64,000 nt of DNA, taken from Flavobacteriales bacterium. Its GTDB lineage: Bacteria > Bacteroidota > Bacteroidia > JACJYZ01. The stretch covers positions 1,116,001 through 1,180,000 of the forward strand of contig JACJYZ010000002.1 of NCBI GenBank assembly GCA_020635855.1, read 5' to 3'. The position numbers and the translations under genes are program-made. Below the pieces are notes generated by a model. It did no database searches and was not told where the DNA came from. It saw only the letters and a list, made by a program, of their open reading frames with translations. Shown piece by piece: positions 18,348-26,985 of the stretch; position 1 is the stretch's first letter, and the number at the start of each line of letters is the position of its first letter.

Positions 18348-18914
18348 ATGCAAGAAGAACAACCTTTACTCGACTCCACCTCCCAGAACAACGATCCCGG
18401 TGTCATGAAGATCGCCATGACCTATGGGGGTATGCTGGGAATGGCTGCCGTTATCGTAAACCTTCTGTTTTACATGGCGGGTATGACGCGGTCAACAATA
18501 ACAGCGGTGGCAGGATATGCCGTCATACTCGGATTCATTATCTACGGATGTATCCAGTACCGGGACCGGTATCTCGGCGGACATATCTCTTATGGTAAAG
18601 CCTTGGGAACCGGTGTGATGATCGCGTTGTTTTCCTCGCTGATCGTTGCGCTGTACACATACGTTTTAATGTATCAAATTGATCCCGGACTGCTTGAACA
18701 ATCAAGGGCGGAAGCCCAGCAGAAAATGCTGGAATCCAATCCGAACCTGACCGATGCCCAACTGGAGCAGGGTATGAAGATTGCAAATATATTCATGTCC
18801 CCGGGTGTGATTATGGTGATGGTTGTAATAGGGCATGTACTCATCGGTTTTATCTTCTCACTTATCACTTCCATCTTCATCAAAAAAGAGGAAACCGGTA
18901 TCCCTTCAGCGTAG
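18348..18914 (+). CDS. DUF4199 family membrane protein
   Basis: Inner-membrane protein of 188 residues with four hydrophobic segments (about 30-50, 57-75, 92-113 and 150-172). Between helices 3 and 4 lies a soluble stretch with EQSRAEAQQKMLESNPNLT. This matches DUF4199 proteins common in Bacteroidota, whose function is not known. It is followed after five bases by a GT2 glycosyltransferase; these two families are often neighbours, so a role near lipid-linked sugar metabolism is possible but only inferred. Confidence 0.85.
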   Translation: MQEEQPLLDSTSQNNDPGVMKIAMTYGGMLGMAAVIVNLLFYMAGMTRSTITAVAGYAVILGFIIYGCIQYRDRYLGGHISYGKALGTGVMIALFSSLIVALYTYVLMYQIDPGLLEQSRAEAQQKMLESNPNLTDAQLEQGMKIANIFMSPGVIMVMVVIGHVLIGFIFSLITSIFIKKEETGIPSA

Positions 18915-18919
18915 TACAT

Positions 18920-19864
18920 ATGGACCTGTCGCTTGTCATACCCCTGCTGAATGAGGAGGAGTCGCTGCCCGAACTGGTGGCGTGGATTGATCGCGTTTGC
19001 AAGGCACATGACCTGAGCCATGAGATCCTCTTAATTGATGACGGCAGTACCGACGGTTCCTGGAAAGTGATCGGCGAACTTTCCCGCCAATACCCATCCA
19101 TTAAAGGCATCCGCTTCAGAAGAAATTACGGCAAATCAGCCGGACTCAACTGCGGCTTTGAAGCAGCCACCGGCAATGTGGTCATCACCATGGATGCCGA
19201 CCTGCAAGACAACCCCGATGAGATTCCCGATTTGTACAAGATGATCATGGAGGATGGATACGATCTCGTATCCGGATGGAAGAAGAAGCGCTACGACCCC
19301 CTGATGAAGACCCTGCCCAGCAAGTTCTTCAACAAAACAACCTCCATCATGTCCGGCATCCCGCTGCATGATTTCAATTGCGGCCTCAAAGCTTACCGGA
19401 AAGATGTGATCAAAACCATCGAGGTTTACGGTGAAATGCATCGCTACATTCCACTCATTGCCAAATGGGCGGGATTCAAAAAGATCACTGAGAAAGTGGT
19501 GCAGCACCAAGCCAGAAAGTACGGCTATAGCAAATTCGGGTGGGAACGCTTCGTTAACGGCTTTCTCGACCTGATGTCAATTTCCTTTGTGACCCGGTTC
19601 GGTAAGCGACCCATGCACCTGTTCGGGTTGCTGGGAACCTTGTTTTTCCTCGCAGGCTTCGGAATCGCATGCTACCTGAGCTTTGCCAAGCTGTACTGGC
19701 TGGAATACAAGATGACCGAAAGGCCGTTGTTCTACCTCGGGTTTCTGGCCATGATCATCGGCTCACAAATGTTCCTGACCGGCTTCCTTGCCGAATTGGT
19801 TTCACGCAATTCTCCGGACCGCAACGTGTATCACGTGTCCGAAAGATTGAACCCATCCATTTAA
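18920..19864 (+). CDS. family 2 glycosyltransferase with two C-terminal helices (GtrB/DPM1-like)
   Basis: Likely transfers a sugar from a nucleotide donor to a polyprenyl phosphate at the cytoplasmic face of the membrane. The GT2 domain covers residues 1-230: LSLVIPLLNEEESL at the start, LIDDGSTDGS near 40, the DXD region DADLQDNPDEIP near 93 and a catalytic-region DFNCGLKAYRKDV near 152. Two membrane helices follow at about 232-255 and 272-295. Start and length (314) fit the family. It sits five bases after the DUF4199 gene. Confidence 0.9.
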   Translation: MDLSLVIPLLNEEESLPELVAWIDRVCKAHDLSHEILLIDDGSTDGSWKVIGELSRQYPSIKGIRFRRNYGKSAGLNCGFEAATGNVVITMDADLQDNPDEIPDLYKMIMEDGYDLVSGWKKKRYDPLMKTLPSKFFNKTTSIMSGIPLHDFNCGLKAYRKDVIKTIEVYGEMHRYIPLIAKWAGFKKITEKVVQHQARKYGYSKFGWERFVNGFLDLMSISFVTRFGKRPMHLFGLLGTLFFLAGFGIACYLSFAKLYWLEYKMTERPLFYLGFLAMIIGSQMFLTGFLAELVSRNSPDRNVYHVSERLNPSI

Positions 19865-19941
19865 TCCGGGCTTTTCCGGCACCGGATTTGTATCTTCTTC
19901 GCAAGTGGCCTGTTAACTAATTGTGACACGAAGCTGTCGTG

Positions 19942-19968
19942 TTGATCGTTTCAAAGTAACTATCTTCG
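19942..19968 (+). promoter_or_regulatory. promoter of the MORN-like protein gene
   Basis: TTG, 16 bases, TATCTTCG. The -7 element ends five bases before the chosen ATG 19974. Spacing is a little short. Confidence 0.4.
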
Positions 19969-19973
19969 TATTC

Positions 19974-20996
19974 ATGATAAAAGGTTTGCGATATATCCTG
20001 GGATTCATTGCGCTGCTGGCCGGCTTCGGCTCCGTGCATGCTCAAGACTCACTGAATGTGACCGATGCCAAAGGACACAAGCAGGGCCACTGGATCCGCA
20101 CCTATCCCAATGACCAGGTGCGCTACGACGGCTTTTTTAAGGATGATAAGCCTGTCGGACTTCTGAAAAGATACCGGGAAAACGGCAAGCTTGAGGCGGA
20201 TATGGATTATGCCCCGGATGGTGTTACCTGTGATACAAAAGTCTACCATGAGAATGGGCAGGTTGTGGCCATGGGCCGGTACATCGGGCAGGAAAAGGAT
20301 GGTGTATGGCAATATTTCAACGAGAAAGGCCAGAAGACCTCACAGGAATCCTTTAAGAAAGGTGTGAAAGACGGCACATTCGAAGAGTACTACCCCGAAA
20401 CCGGCAACATCGTGAACCGCATGCAATGGAAAGACGGCAAGAAAGACGGCGACTGGGTCCAGCAGTTCGAAGACGGAACCATCCGTACCACCGGTCATTA
20501 TACCGACGATCACCTGGAAGGGGATGTGACTTTCCATTATCCAAGTGGTAAAGTGCAGATGACGGGGCCGTATGTCAAAGGGATCAAGAATGGTACCTGG
20601 AAGTATTTCCTGGGAGATGGTCGTTTGGGAAGTATCGTGAGGTACAGCAATGGATACATGACCGGGTCTACCCGGGTAAACGGCACCTTCACTGAGTACC
20701 ATCCTGGTCGCATCCCGGCCAAAGTGATGAACTATGTCAATGGCAAACTTGAAGGTGAATACCTGGAATATTACCCTGTGGGTAAATGGGTGGTGGAAGA
20801 AGTGCCCGGCAAAACCAACAACCAACAATTCGGGGAAGAGGAAGAGGCGGACCGTGAAGAAAAACTGGAAGTGCAGGTACTCAAGATGAAAGCCAATTAT
20901 GTGAACGGGCAACTGGAAGGGGAGGTGACCTATTATAAAGAAGACGGAACCGTGGACAAGGTTGAGAAATATCACGAAGGTAACCTGGTGAAGTGA
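19974..20996 (+). CDS. secreted MORN-variant (YwqK-like) repeat protein
   Basis: A 340-residue exported protein with signal peptide ending SVHAQ. The body is built of MORN-type variant repeats of about 22 residues, such as GHWIRTYPNDQVRYDG, GVWQYFNEKGQ, GTFEEYYPETGN, GTWKYFLGDG and GEYLEYYPVGK. In databases such proteins are often called YwqK-family antitoxin, but that name has little support for long secreted forms. A charged Glu-rich break lies near 285-300 before a last pair of repeats. Its stop overlaps the mnmA start by one base (TGATG). ATG 19974 keeps the signal peptide; the longer frame does not. Confidence 0.82.
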   Translation: MIKGLRYILGFIALLAGFGSVHAQDSLNVTDAKGHKQGHWIRTYPNDQVRYDGFFKDDKPVGLLKRYRENGKLEADMDYAPDGVTCDTKVYHENGQVVAMGRYIGQEKDGVWQYFNEKGQKTSQESFKKGVKDGTFEEYYPETGNIVNRMQWKDGKKDGDWVQQFEDGTIRTTGHYTDDHLEGDVTFHYPSGKVQMTGPYVKGIKNGTWKYFLGDGRLGSIVRYSNGYMTGSTRVNGTFTEYHPGRIPAKVMNYVNGKLEGEYLEYYPVGKWVVEEVPGKTNNQQFGEEEEADREEKLEVQVLKMKANYVNGQLEGEVTYYKEDGTVDKVEKYHEGNLVK

Positions 20997-22114
20997 TGGC
21001 AGGAAAAGGAAAAGGAAAAGTACTTGTGGCCATGAGCGGTGGTATCGATAGTTCGATGGCTGCACTCATGCTGCATGAAGAAGGGTATGAGGTGATCGGT
21101 ATCACCATGAAGACGTGGGATTATGCTTCCGCTGGCGGTTCACGAAAGGAAACCGGTTGCTGCAGCCTTGATTCTATTAACGATGCACGGATCCTGGCCG
21201 TTGAACAGGGATTCCCCCATTTCATCCTGGATATTCGTGATGAGTTCGGCGATGCGGTTATCGATAACTTCGTGGAAGAGTACATGGCGGGCCGAACCCC
21301 CAACCCTTGTGTGTTGTGCAATACCCATATCAAGTGGGAAGCCCTGCTGAAACGTGCCGATCAACTGTCGTGTGATTTCATTGCCACCGGTCACTATGCA
21401 CGCGTCAGGCAGGATGAAAACGGTCGGTATGTGGTGTCGCGCGGACTTGATGTGGAAAAAGACCAGTCGTATGTGCTATGGGGCCTCACCCAGGAGAGCC
21501 TGAAACGTACCCTGTTCCCCATGGGCAACTTCCGCAAAACCGATATTCGCAAAATGGCCATGGACCGGGGATTCGAAGCCCTTGCCAATAAAAAGGAAAG
21601 CTACGAGATCTGCTTTATCCCCGATAACGATTACCGCGGCTTTCTGAAACGGCGTGTGGATGGGCTGGAAGAACGTGTTCAGGGTGGAAAGTTCGTGTCT
21701 GTGAACGGCGAAGTGCTGGGTAACCACCAGGGATATCCCTTCTATACCGTAGGGCAACGCAAAGGGCTTGAGATTGCCACCGGCGTGCCCAAATATGTAG
21801 TCAAGATCGTCCCGGAAACAAATACCGTGGTGCTGGGCGATGTGGAAGACCTCGAACAGCAACACATGCGTGTGGGTAGGGTGAACCTGCAGAAGTGGGA
21901 TCGTCTGGATACATCCTTTGAAGCGGTAACCAAGATCCGGTATAAAGACCCGGGTACGGTATGTACCCTCACCCAGGAAGGCGATGAGGTGAATGTGGCC
22001 TTCCACGCACCGGTGACCGCTGTGGCACCCGGACAATCTGCTGTGTTTTATGACGGAGAGGACCTGATCGGAGGAGGCTTTATACTCAGGGAACCCCTTG
22101 CGTCTGCGTCGTAA
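20996..22114 (+). CDS. mnmA: tRNA-specific 2-thiouridylase MnmA
   Basis: Puts sulfur on U34 of tRNA Lys, Glu and Gln. The protein is 372 residues from ATG 20996. Motifs: PP-loop SGGIDSS near residue 14-20, catalytic Cys in NPCVLCN near 103-108, GHYAR near 131, and the second active Cys in YEICFIPD near 202. The C-terminal beta-barrel part is complete. A GTG one codon earlier is possible. It starts on the last base of the preceding stop codon. Confidence 0.96.
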   Translation: MAGKGKGKVLVAMSGGIDSSMAALMLHEEGYEVIGITMKTWDYASAGGSRKETGCCSLDSINDARILAVEQGFPHFILDIRDEFGDAVIDNFVEEYMAGRTPNPCVLCNTHIKWEALLKRADQLSCDFIATGHYARVRQDENGRYVVSRGLDVEKDQSYVLWGLTQESLKRTLFPMGNFRKTDIRKMAMDRGFEALANKKESYEICFIPDNDYRGFLKRRVDGLEERVQGGKFVSVNGEVLGNHQGYPFYTVGQRKGLEIATGVPKYVVKIVPETNTVVLGDVEDLEQQHMRVGRVNLQKWDRLDTSFEAVTKIRYKDPGTVCTLTQEGDEVNVAFHAPVTAVAPGQSAVFYDGEDLIGGGFILREPLASAS

Positions 22115-22145
22115 CTTTATAAGCCCCCTCTCGTTTGATTCAGCC

Positions 22146-22829
22146 GTGACCCGACATGGTTTCTTCAAATTCATTTTGATTTTCGGTGTGTTGACGGCAT
22201 GGGCATCCTGCAAGAAAAGCACCGTGGATCCGCCCCTGACCTATACAGACTATTACCCGGTGGATGTAGGGCATTGGGTGATATATGACATGGATTCTAC
22301 CGTGTATGATGCCTTTCTGAATGGTGCCGATACCAACTATCATTACCAAATCAAGGAGGTGATCGCCGATGTTTTTAAGGATAACACCGGTCAGACGACC
22401 TACAGGATCGAACGGTTCAAGCGTCAGGCCGATACCGATCCCTGGTTGATTTCGGATGTGTGGTACGCCAATCGCTTTGATGATCGCCTGGAACGTGTGG
22501 AAGAAAACCTGCGTTATGTAAGGCTCCAGTTCCCGCCACGGAAGAATCACAGCTGGGATGGCAATGCCATGAATACGTTGGAGACATGGAATTATCGTTA
22601 TACCGCGGTACACCAATCCTATACCGTAGGAACGTTTGATTTTGATTCCACCGTTACCGTGCAACAGGTGGATGAGGCCAATCTCATCGAAGAAAAAAGT
22701 GTTGAAGAAGTGTATGCCCTCCATGTAGGTATGGTCCGTAAGACCTACAGGGTGCTTGATAAGGAAGTGGATGGCACAATCAAAGGCGGACTGGACTACA
22801 CGATGACCCTGTTGGATTGGTCGGAATAA
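22146..22829 (+). CDS. small lipoprotein, function unknown
   Basis: Predicted lipoprotein of 227 residues with lipobox TAWASC followed by KKS. The mature part resembles many Bacteroidota periplasmic lipoproteins that begin with a YYPVDVGHWVIYDMDS-type stretch and form a beta sandwich. I do not recognise a function. The start is uncertain: GTG 22146 gives a good signal peptide, while an upstream TTG (22098) would overlap mnmA by 17 bases. It sits 31 bases behind mnmA. Confidence 0.7.
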   Translation: MTRHGFFKFILIFGVLTAWASCKKSTVDPPLTYTDYYPVDVGHWVIYDMDSTVYDAFLNGADTNYHYQIKEVIADVFKDNTGQTTYRIERFKRQADTDPWLISDVWYANRFDDRLERVEENLRYVRLQFPPRKNHSWDGNAMNTLETWNYRYTAVHQSYTVGTFDFDSTVTVQQVDEANLIEEKSVEEVYALHVGMVRKTYRVLDKEVDGTIKGGLDYTMTLLDWSE

Positions 22830-22930
22830 CCATCCATGAATGAAAGGAGGGTTTGTTTTTACAGAAGGCCGCTTTGATTTCATCTTGCCAATTGTTACAT
22901 TGCAAATTGCGTCCCCATAATCTACATCTG

Positions 22931-24637
22931 ATGAAGCGAATTGTTTGGCCATCGGTTTTCCTGATGCTACTGGTCCTCTCTGCTTTGCCCGTTTGGTCAC
23001 AAACAGTTGGCGCCAAACGCTACTGGGTGTATTTCACCGGGAAGACAAACAGCGGTTACTCGCTTGATAGGCCCCAGGAGTTTTTGTCGGAAAAAGCCAT
23101 TGCCAGACGTGAAAGGCAAGGTATCCCCATTACCGAAGACGACTTGCCCGTTTCCCAAAGCCAGGTAGATGCCCTGATTCAGGCCGGTGCAAAAGTGATT
23201 CACCGTTCCAGGTGGTTCAATGCCGTGAGCGTGGAAGTTCAGAATCCTGTCGTGTTACAGAAGATATCCTCCTTTTCCTTCGTGCAGGCCACCTCGGCGG
23301 TTCACACGTATAAATGTGAAAATGACGAACGGCTCGGAGATCTTTCCGAAGTATCTTCACTGAAGACACATGAGGCTGCAGCCAGCCAGGCGGTTTATGA
23401 TTATGGACTGGCCTATCATCAAACCTATATGCTGGGTGGCGACTACATGCATGCCAAAGGTTTTCACGGAGAAGGCATGCTGATCGCGGTGATCGATGCA
23501 GGGTTCTGGGAAGTGGGTACGCGCGTGGCTTTTGACAGCCTGCGCATGAACGGGCATTTGATGGGAACAAGGGATTTTGTGGATGGAGGTACCTCCGTGT
23601 ACGAAGACCACACCCATGGTATGCAGGTACTCTCCGTGATGGCAGGGAACCTGCCCGGGGCATTGGTGGGAACCGCTCCCGAGGCCAATTACTGGTTGTT
23701 GCGCGCAGAAGATTCGGGAAGTGAGAAAGTCATGGAAGAAGACAATTGGGTGGTGGCTGCTGAATTCGCCGATAGTGTGGGTGCGGATATCATTCATTCA
23801 TCCATCGGCTATACGACGTTTGACGATGCCACCGAAGATCATTCATATGCGGACCTGGACGGAAAAACTACGGTGGTAACCAAGGGCGCGGAGAAAGCAT
23901 CGTCCAAGGGCATCCTTGTGGTAAACAGTGCCGGAAACAAAGGCTCAAGCCCGTGGAAATACGTTGCAGTTCCTGCAGACGGTGCAGATGTATTGGCCGT
24001 GGGAGCTGTGGATCAGTTCAAGATATGGGCTTACTTCAGTTCGAAAGGACCCACCTATGACGGGCGCATTAAGCCGAATGTGGTGGCGCAGGGATTGTCG
24101 ACCATCATCGCTTCCGTGGCGCCTGATGCGAGTCCGAGTCCAAGGATTCAGACCGGAAGCGGAACCTCTTTTTCAGCTCCGCTGGTGAGCGGATTGGCAG
24201 CATGCCTGTGGCAGGCGCATCCCAATGCCACCAACAAACAACTCATTCGTGCGATTGAGCAAAGCGGCGACCAGTATTTTGCGCCGGATACGTTGAAAGG
24301 ATATGGTATTCCCAACTTCGCGGTTGCAAGTATGATCCTGGATGGAATGACCAGGGACAATTTCGACAACGACCAGTTGATTCAGGCGTACCCCAATCCG
24401 TTTGGGGATGAACTGCACTTCTACTTTTATTCGGCCGTGAATCAGACCGTCCTTATCGAGTTGTTCAACGCCATGGGGCAAAGGTTGTTCAACGACGAGA
24501 AACGGTTCGTTAGCAATACCTACAACATGGTGGAGGTGGAGGGGTTCCCGCCTTTGCCTCAGGGTGTCTATATGCTGAGTGTTTCCACACCCATCCGCAC
24601 ATTTACCCTCCCTGTTTTTTCAAAGGGGATCAAATAA
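22931..24637 (+). CDS. subtilisin-like (S8) serine protease with T9SS sorting domain
   Basis: Secreted protease. Signal peptide ends PVWSQ (residue 23). The catalytic triad is visible: Asp in AVIDAGFWE near residue 189, His in DHTHGMQVLS near 228, and Ser in GTSFSAP near 412, with an oxyanion Asn in NSAGNKG near 335. The last 85 residues are a type A T9SS C-terminal domain (AYPNPFGDEL, then GQRLF and PQGVYMLSV), so export through T9SS and cell-surface attachment or release are expected. ATG 22931 is chosen because the 26-codon upstream part hides the signal peptide. It converges with the FAH-family gene, the ends overlapping by eight bases. Confidence 0.93.
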   Translation: MKRIVWPSVFLMLLVLSALPVWSQTVGAKRYWVYFTGKTNSGYSLDRPQEFLSEKAIARRERQGIPITEDDLPVSQSQVDALIQAGAKVIHRSRWFNAVSVEVQNPVVLQKISSFSFVQATSAVHTYKCENDERLGDLSEVSSLKTHEAAASQAVYDYGLAYHQTYMLGGDYMHAKGFHGEGMLIAVIDAGFWEVGTRVAFDSLRMNGHLMGTRDFVDGGTSVYEDHTHGMQVLSVMAGNLPGALVGTAPEANYWLLRAEDSGSEKVMEEDNWVVAAEFADSVGADIIHSSIGYTTFDDATEDHSYADLDGKTTVVTKGAEKASSKGILVVNSAGNKGSSPWKYVAVPADGADVLAVGAVDQFKIWAYFSSKGPTYDGRIKPNVVAQGLSTIIASVAPDASPSPRIQTGSGTSFSAPLVSGLAACLWQAHPNATNKQLIRAIEQSGDQYFAPDTLKGYGIPNFAVASMILDGMTRDNFDNDQLIQAYPNPFGDELHFYFYSAVNQTVLIELFNAMGQRLFNDEKRFVSNTYNMVEVEGFPPLPQGVYMLSVSTPIRTFTLPVFSKGIK

Positions 24638-25244
24638 CCTTAAAGTCGAGTAAATTCTGATCGCCCAGGTATGCCTGAAGGCGATCGCCTTTCTGTACCG
24701 GTCCTACACCCTCCGGTGTGCCGGTAAAGATCAGGTCTCCCTTTTTCAGTGTTACAAAGCGGGATACATAAGAGATCAGTTCGTCAAAGGTAAACAGCAA
24801 ATCTTTCGTGTTGCCTTTCTGAACGGTTCTGTCATTGACGTCCAGGTGAAAGGAAATGTTCCCGAGGTTTTTGAACGTATCCTTGGGCAGGAATGTGTCC
24901 GACAGCGGAGCGGCGCCGTCGAAGGCCTTGGCTTTTTCCCAGGGAAGTCCCTTTTTCTTAAGTTCCGCCTGCACATCCCGTGCGGTGAAATCAATGCCTA
25001 TACCGATCTCGTCGTAATATTTGTGAGCGAATCGTGTGGCGATGTTTTTTCCAACGCGGTTGATGCGCAGGACCAGTTCAACTTCGTGATGTATGTCCTG
25101 GCTGAAGTCGGGGTAGAAGAAGGGCCTGTTTTTTCTAATGAGGCAGGTCTCCGGTTTCATGAAGAATACGGGTTCCGTCGGAACTTCACTCTTCATCTCT
25201 TTGGCATGCTCGGCGTAATTCCGGCCGATGGCAATGATTTTCAT
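24630..25244 (-). CDS. fumarylacetoacetate hydrolase family protein (FAHD1-like)
   Basis: Short FAH-fold enzyme of 204 residues, starting MKIIAIGRNYAEHAKEM. The metal ligands are in HHEVELVLRI near residue 62 and GIDFTARDVQ near 92, with the TGTPEGVGPVQKGD motif near 172. Relatives act as acylpyruvate hydrolase or oxaloacetate decarboxylase; the precise substrate is not told by sequence. It starts 16 bases after the PD40 protein gene upstream and is probably on the same transcript. ATG 25244 is preferred over a longer frame overlapping that gene. Confidence 0.88.
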   Translation of the reverse strand: MKIIAIGRNYAEHAKEMKSEVPTEPVFFMKPETCLIRKNRPFFYPDFSQDIHHEVELVLRINRVGKNIATRFAHKYYDEIGIGIDFTARDVQAELKKKGLPWEKAKAFDGAAPLSDTFLPKDTFKNLGNISFHLDVNDRTVQKGNTKDLLFTFDELISYVSRFVTLKKGDLIFTGTPEGVGPVQKGDRLQAYLGDQNLLDFKVI

Positions 25245-25260
25245 GATAGGGGAACGGGTG

Positions 25261-26931
25261 CTACCTCCGTTTTTTCGGAGGAGGGGAGAGCGGGCCATTC
25301 GGTGTGGGAGCCGGTTCGGGTGCGCCTCCGATGATAAAATTCCTTTCGATCAGGTCCTTAAAGTCGCCTTTACCCTTGACTTCAAAATCTTCTGTAAACT
25401 TGTCGAGACTCTCCAGATCAAATTCGGCATGCCATTTTCCGGGAGGGAGAATGATGAGGTACTTTCCGTCTTCCGGTTTGATTTTGTATACACCGAACAA
25501 CAGTTTGGAGTCTGCATCATAAATATTGATAATCCCTTCCTTGCCGCTGGAGGTGGAATCGGCATTGAGAACGAAGCCCTTGATCACGCTGTAGCGTGGA
25601 TCCACATCTTCAATGGTGAGCCTGTAGATATCCAGGTCACCAGAACCTTCCTTGTGTCCGCGGGCCATATAGGCATAACGCCCGGTTTGGTCAAATGAGA
25701 TGGTGGTCTCGTCTGCTGTCGTGTTCAAAGGGAATCCCAGGTTCTGGGGATCCTGGAAATCGGTTCCTTCGGATTGCCACTCAGTTTTGAAGATGTCGTA
25801 GCCTCCCATGCTCTTCGGTCCGTTGGAAGCAAAATACAGTGTTTGCTGGTCGGGAGAGAAGGCGGGATATTCTTCATCCATAGGGGTGTTGATCTTTGGC
25901 CCCAGGTTGATGGGTTTGCCCCACTGGCCGGTGGGTAGCATTTTACACATGTAGAGGTCCATGCCGCCCTGGCCGCCGTCCCTGTTGGACGAAAACACGA
26001 GTACCTGTTCATCATTGGTAACAGTGGCGCTGGATTCGTAGGCGGAGCCATTGACGTTATCTTTGTCCAGTGTTTCTGCTCTCTGGTAACCACGCCCGCG
26101 TTTGCTGGCGTACCATATATCACCGTAGCCGTTGAAGTTGTCGATGCAAATGAACAGGTATTGGCCATCTGCCGACATGCCGGCGGTTTCTTCATTCAGT
26201 TCCGTGTTGATCATGGATCCGATGCTACGACCTCGTCGCCATTCACCGTTTGATTTCGCCGTGGCAATAAATACGTCCGAAGGGTACTCATCATCGAAAT
26301 CCAACAGATCGCCCATGTTCTTTTTACTTCTGCTGGTATAGATCAATGTTTCTTCATCCGGTGAGATGTATGGGTTGTATTCGGGGTTGGCTGTATTGAT
26401 ATCACTTCCCAGGTTTTCGAACTTGACCCGGATGGGATTTTGGATGGCTATTTTTGCCACATGGCAATTCTGGATGGTGGTTTCTACAATGCGGGTTTCG
26501 TTCGGCTTACCCACCACCGTCTTCTTATACATCTCCAGATACTTGATGGCATCTTCGAACTGATGGGCATGCATATAGGCCACGCCCAGGTAATACGGCG
26601 TGTCTTCTTCGTGCTTGGGGTTGTCCATCGCCGTTTTCAGGAATGAAATGGCGAGTGTTTTGTCAATGTAGGTTTGCAGGTAACAGATCCCCAGTCTGTA
26701 ATTGTATTCCAGGTTGGCACCGTCATCTTTGAGCAATGCCACATATTCAGGGATCGCATCCCGATAGTTTTCGATCTCGAAATTACTTTTTGCTTCCCGT
26801 TTACTTCCTTCTACAACCGGTTGTTGCCTCGCGGACGTAGGCCTTCTGGTCTGTGCAGACACAGCCCCGTAGCAGGTAAACGTACACAAAAAGATGAAGA
26901 TGTTGAGTGTTATCCTTCCGTCAAATCCCAT
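25261..26931 (-). CDS. TPR-PD40 envelope protein lacking the OmpA domain
   Basis: Fourth member of the tandem array. Signal peptide ends AVSAQ near residue 27. TPR-like helices span about 45-150, PD40 propeller repeats 165-430 (DGQYLFICI, SSNRDGGQGGMDLYM, GGYDIFK), and one carboxypeptidase-regulatory-like domain 450-530. The protein then stops with a Pro-rich tail (APEPAPTPNGPLSPPPKKRR) where its neighbours have an OmpA_C domain. So it would not bind peptidoglycan by itself. No frameshift or OmpA remnant follows; the next gene begins 16 bases on. It is read after the 751-residue paralogue. Confidence 0.88.
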   Translation of the reverse strand: MGFDGRITLNIFIFLCTFTCYGAVSAQTRRPTSARQQPVVEGSKREAKSNFEIENYRDAIPEYVALLKDDGANLEYNYRLGICYLQTYIDKTLAISFLKTAMDNPKHEEDTPYYLGVAYMHAHQFEDAIKYLEMYKKTVVGKPNETRIVETTIQNCHVAKIAIQNPIRVKFENLGSDINTANPEYNPYISPDEETLIYTSRSKKNMGDLLDFDDEYPSDVFIATAKSNGEWRRGRSIGSMINTELNEETAGMSADGQYLFICIDNFNGYGDIWYASKRGRGYQRAETLDKDNVNGSAYESSATVTNDEQVLVFSSNRDGGQGGMDLYMCKMLPTGQWGKPINLGPKINTPMDEEYPAFSPDQQTLYFASNGPKSMGGYDIFKTEWQSEGTDFQDPQNLGFPLNTTADETTISFDQTGRYAYMARGHKEGSGDLDIYRLTIEDVDPRYSVIKGFVLNADSTSSGKEGIINIYDADSKLLFGVYKIKPEDGKYLIILPPGKWHAEFDLESLDKFTEDFEVKGKGDFKDLIERNFIIGGAPEPAPTPNGPLSPPPKKRR

Positions 26932-26985
26932 CGCGCCAGCATTCTGTGCTCGCTCTAAGGTAATTATTTTTTAATTACCAGCTAA

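Noticed and set aside
19974..20996. Antitoxin role for the YwqK-like repeat protein
   Set aside because: No toxin gene is adjacent, and the protein has a signal peptide; only the repeat type can be supported.
26959..26979. Hairpin GGTAATTA/TAATTACC as terminator between two PD40 genes
   Set aside because: It is AT-rich and no T-run follows on the minus strand; the neighbouring genes are 54 bases apart and may be read together.
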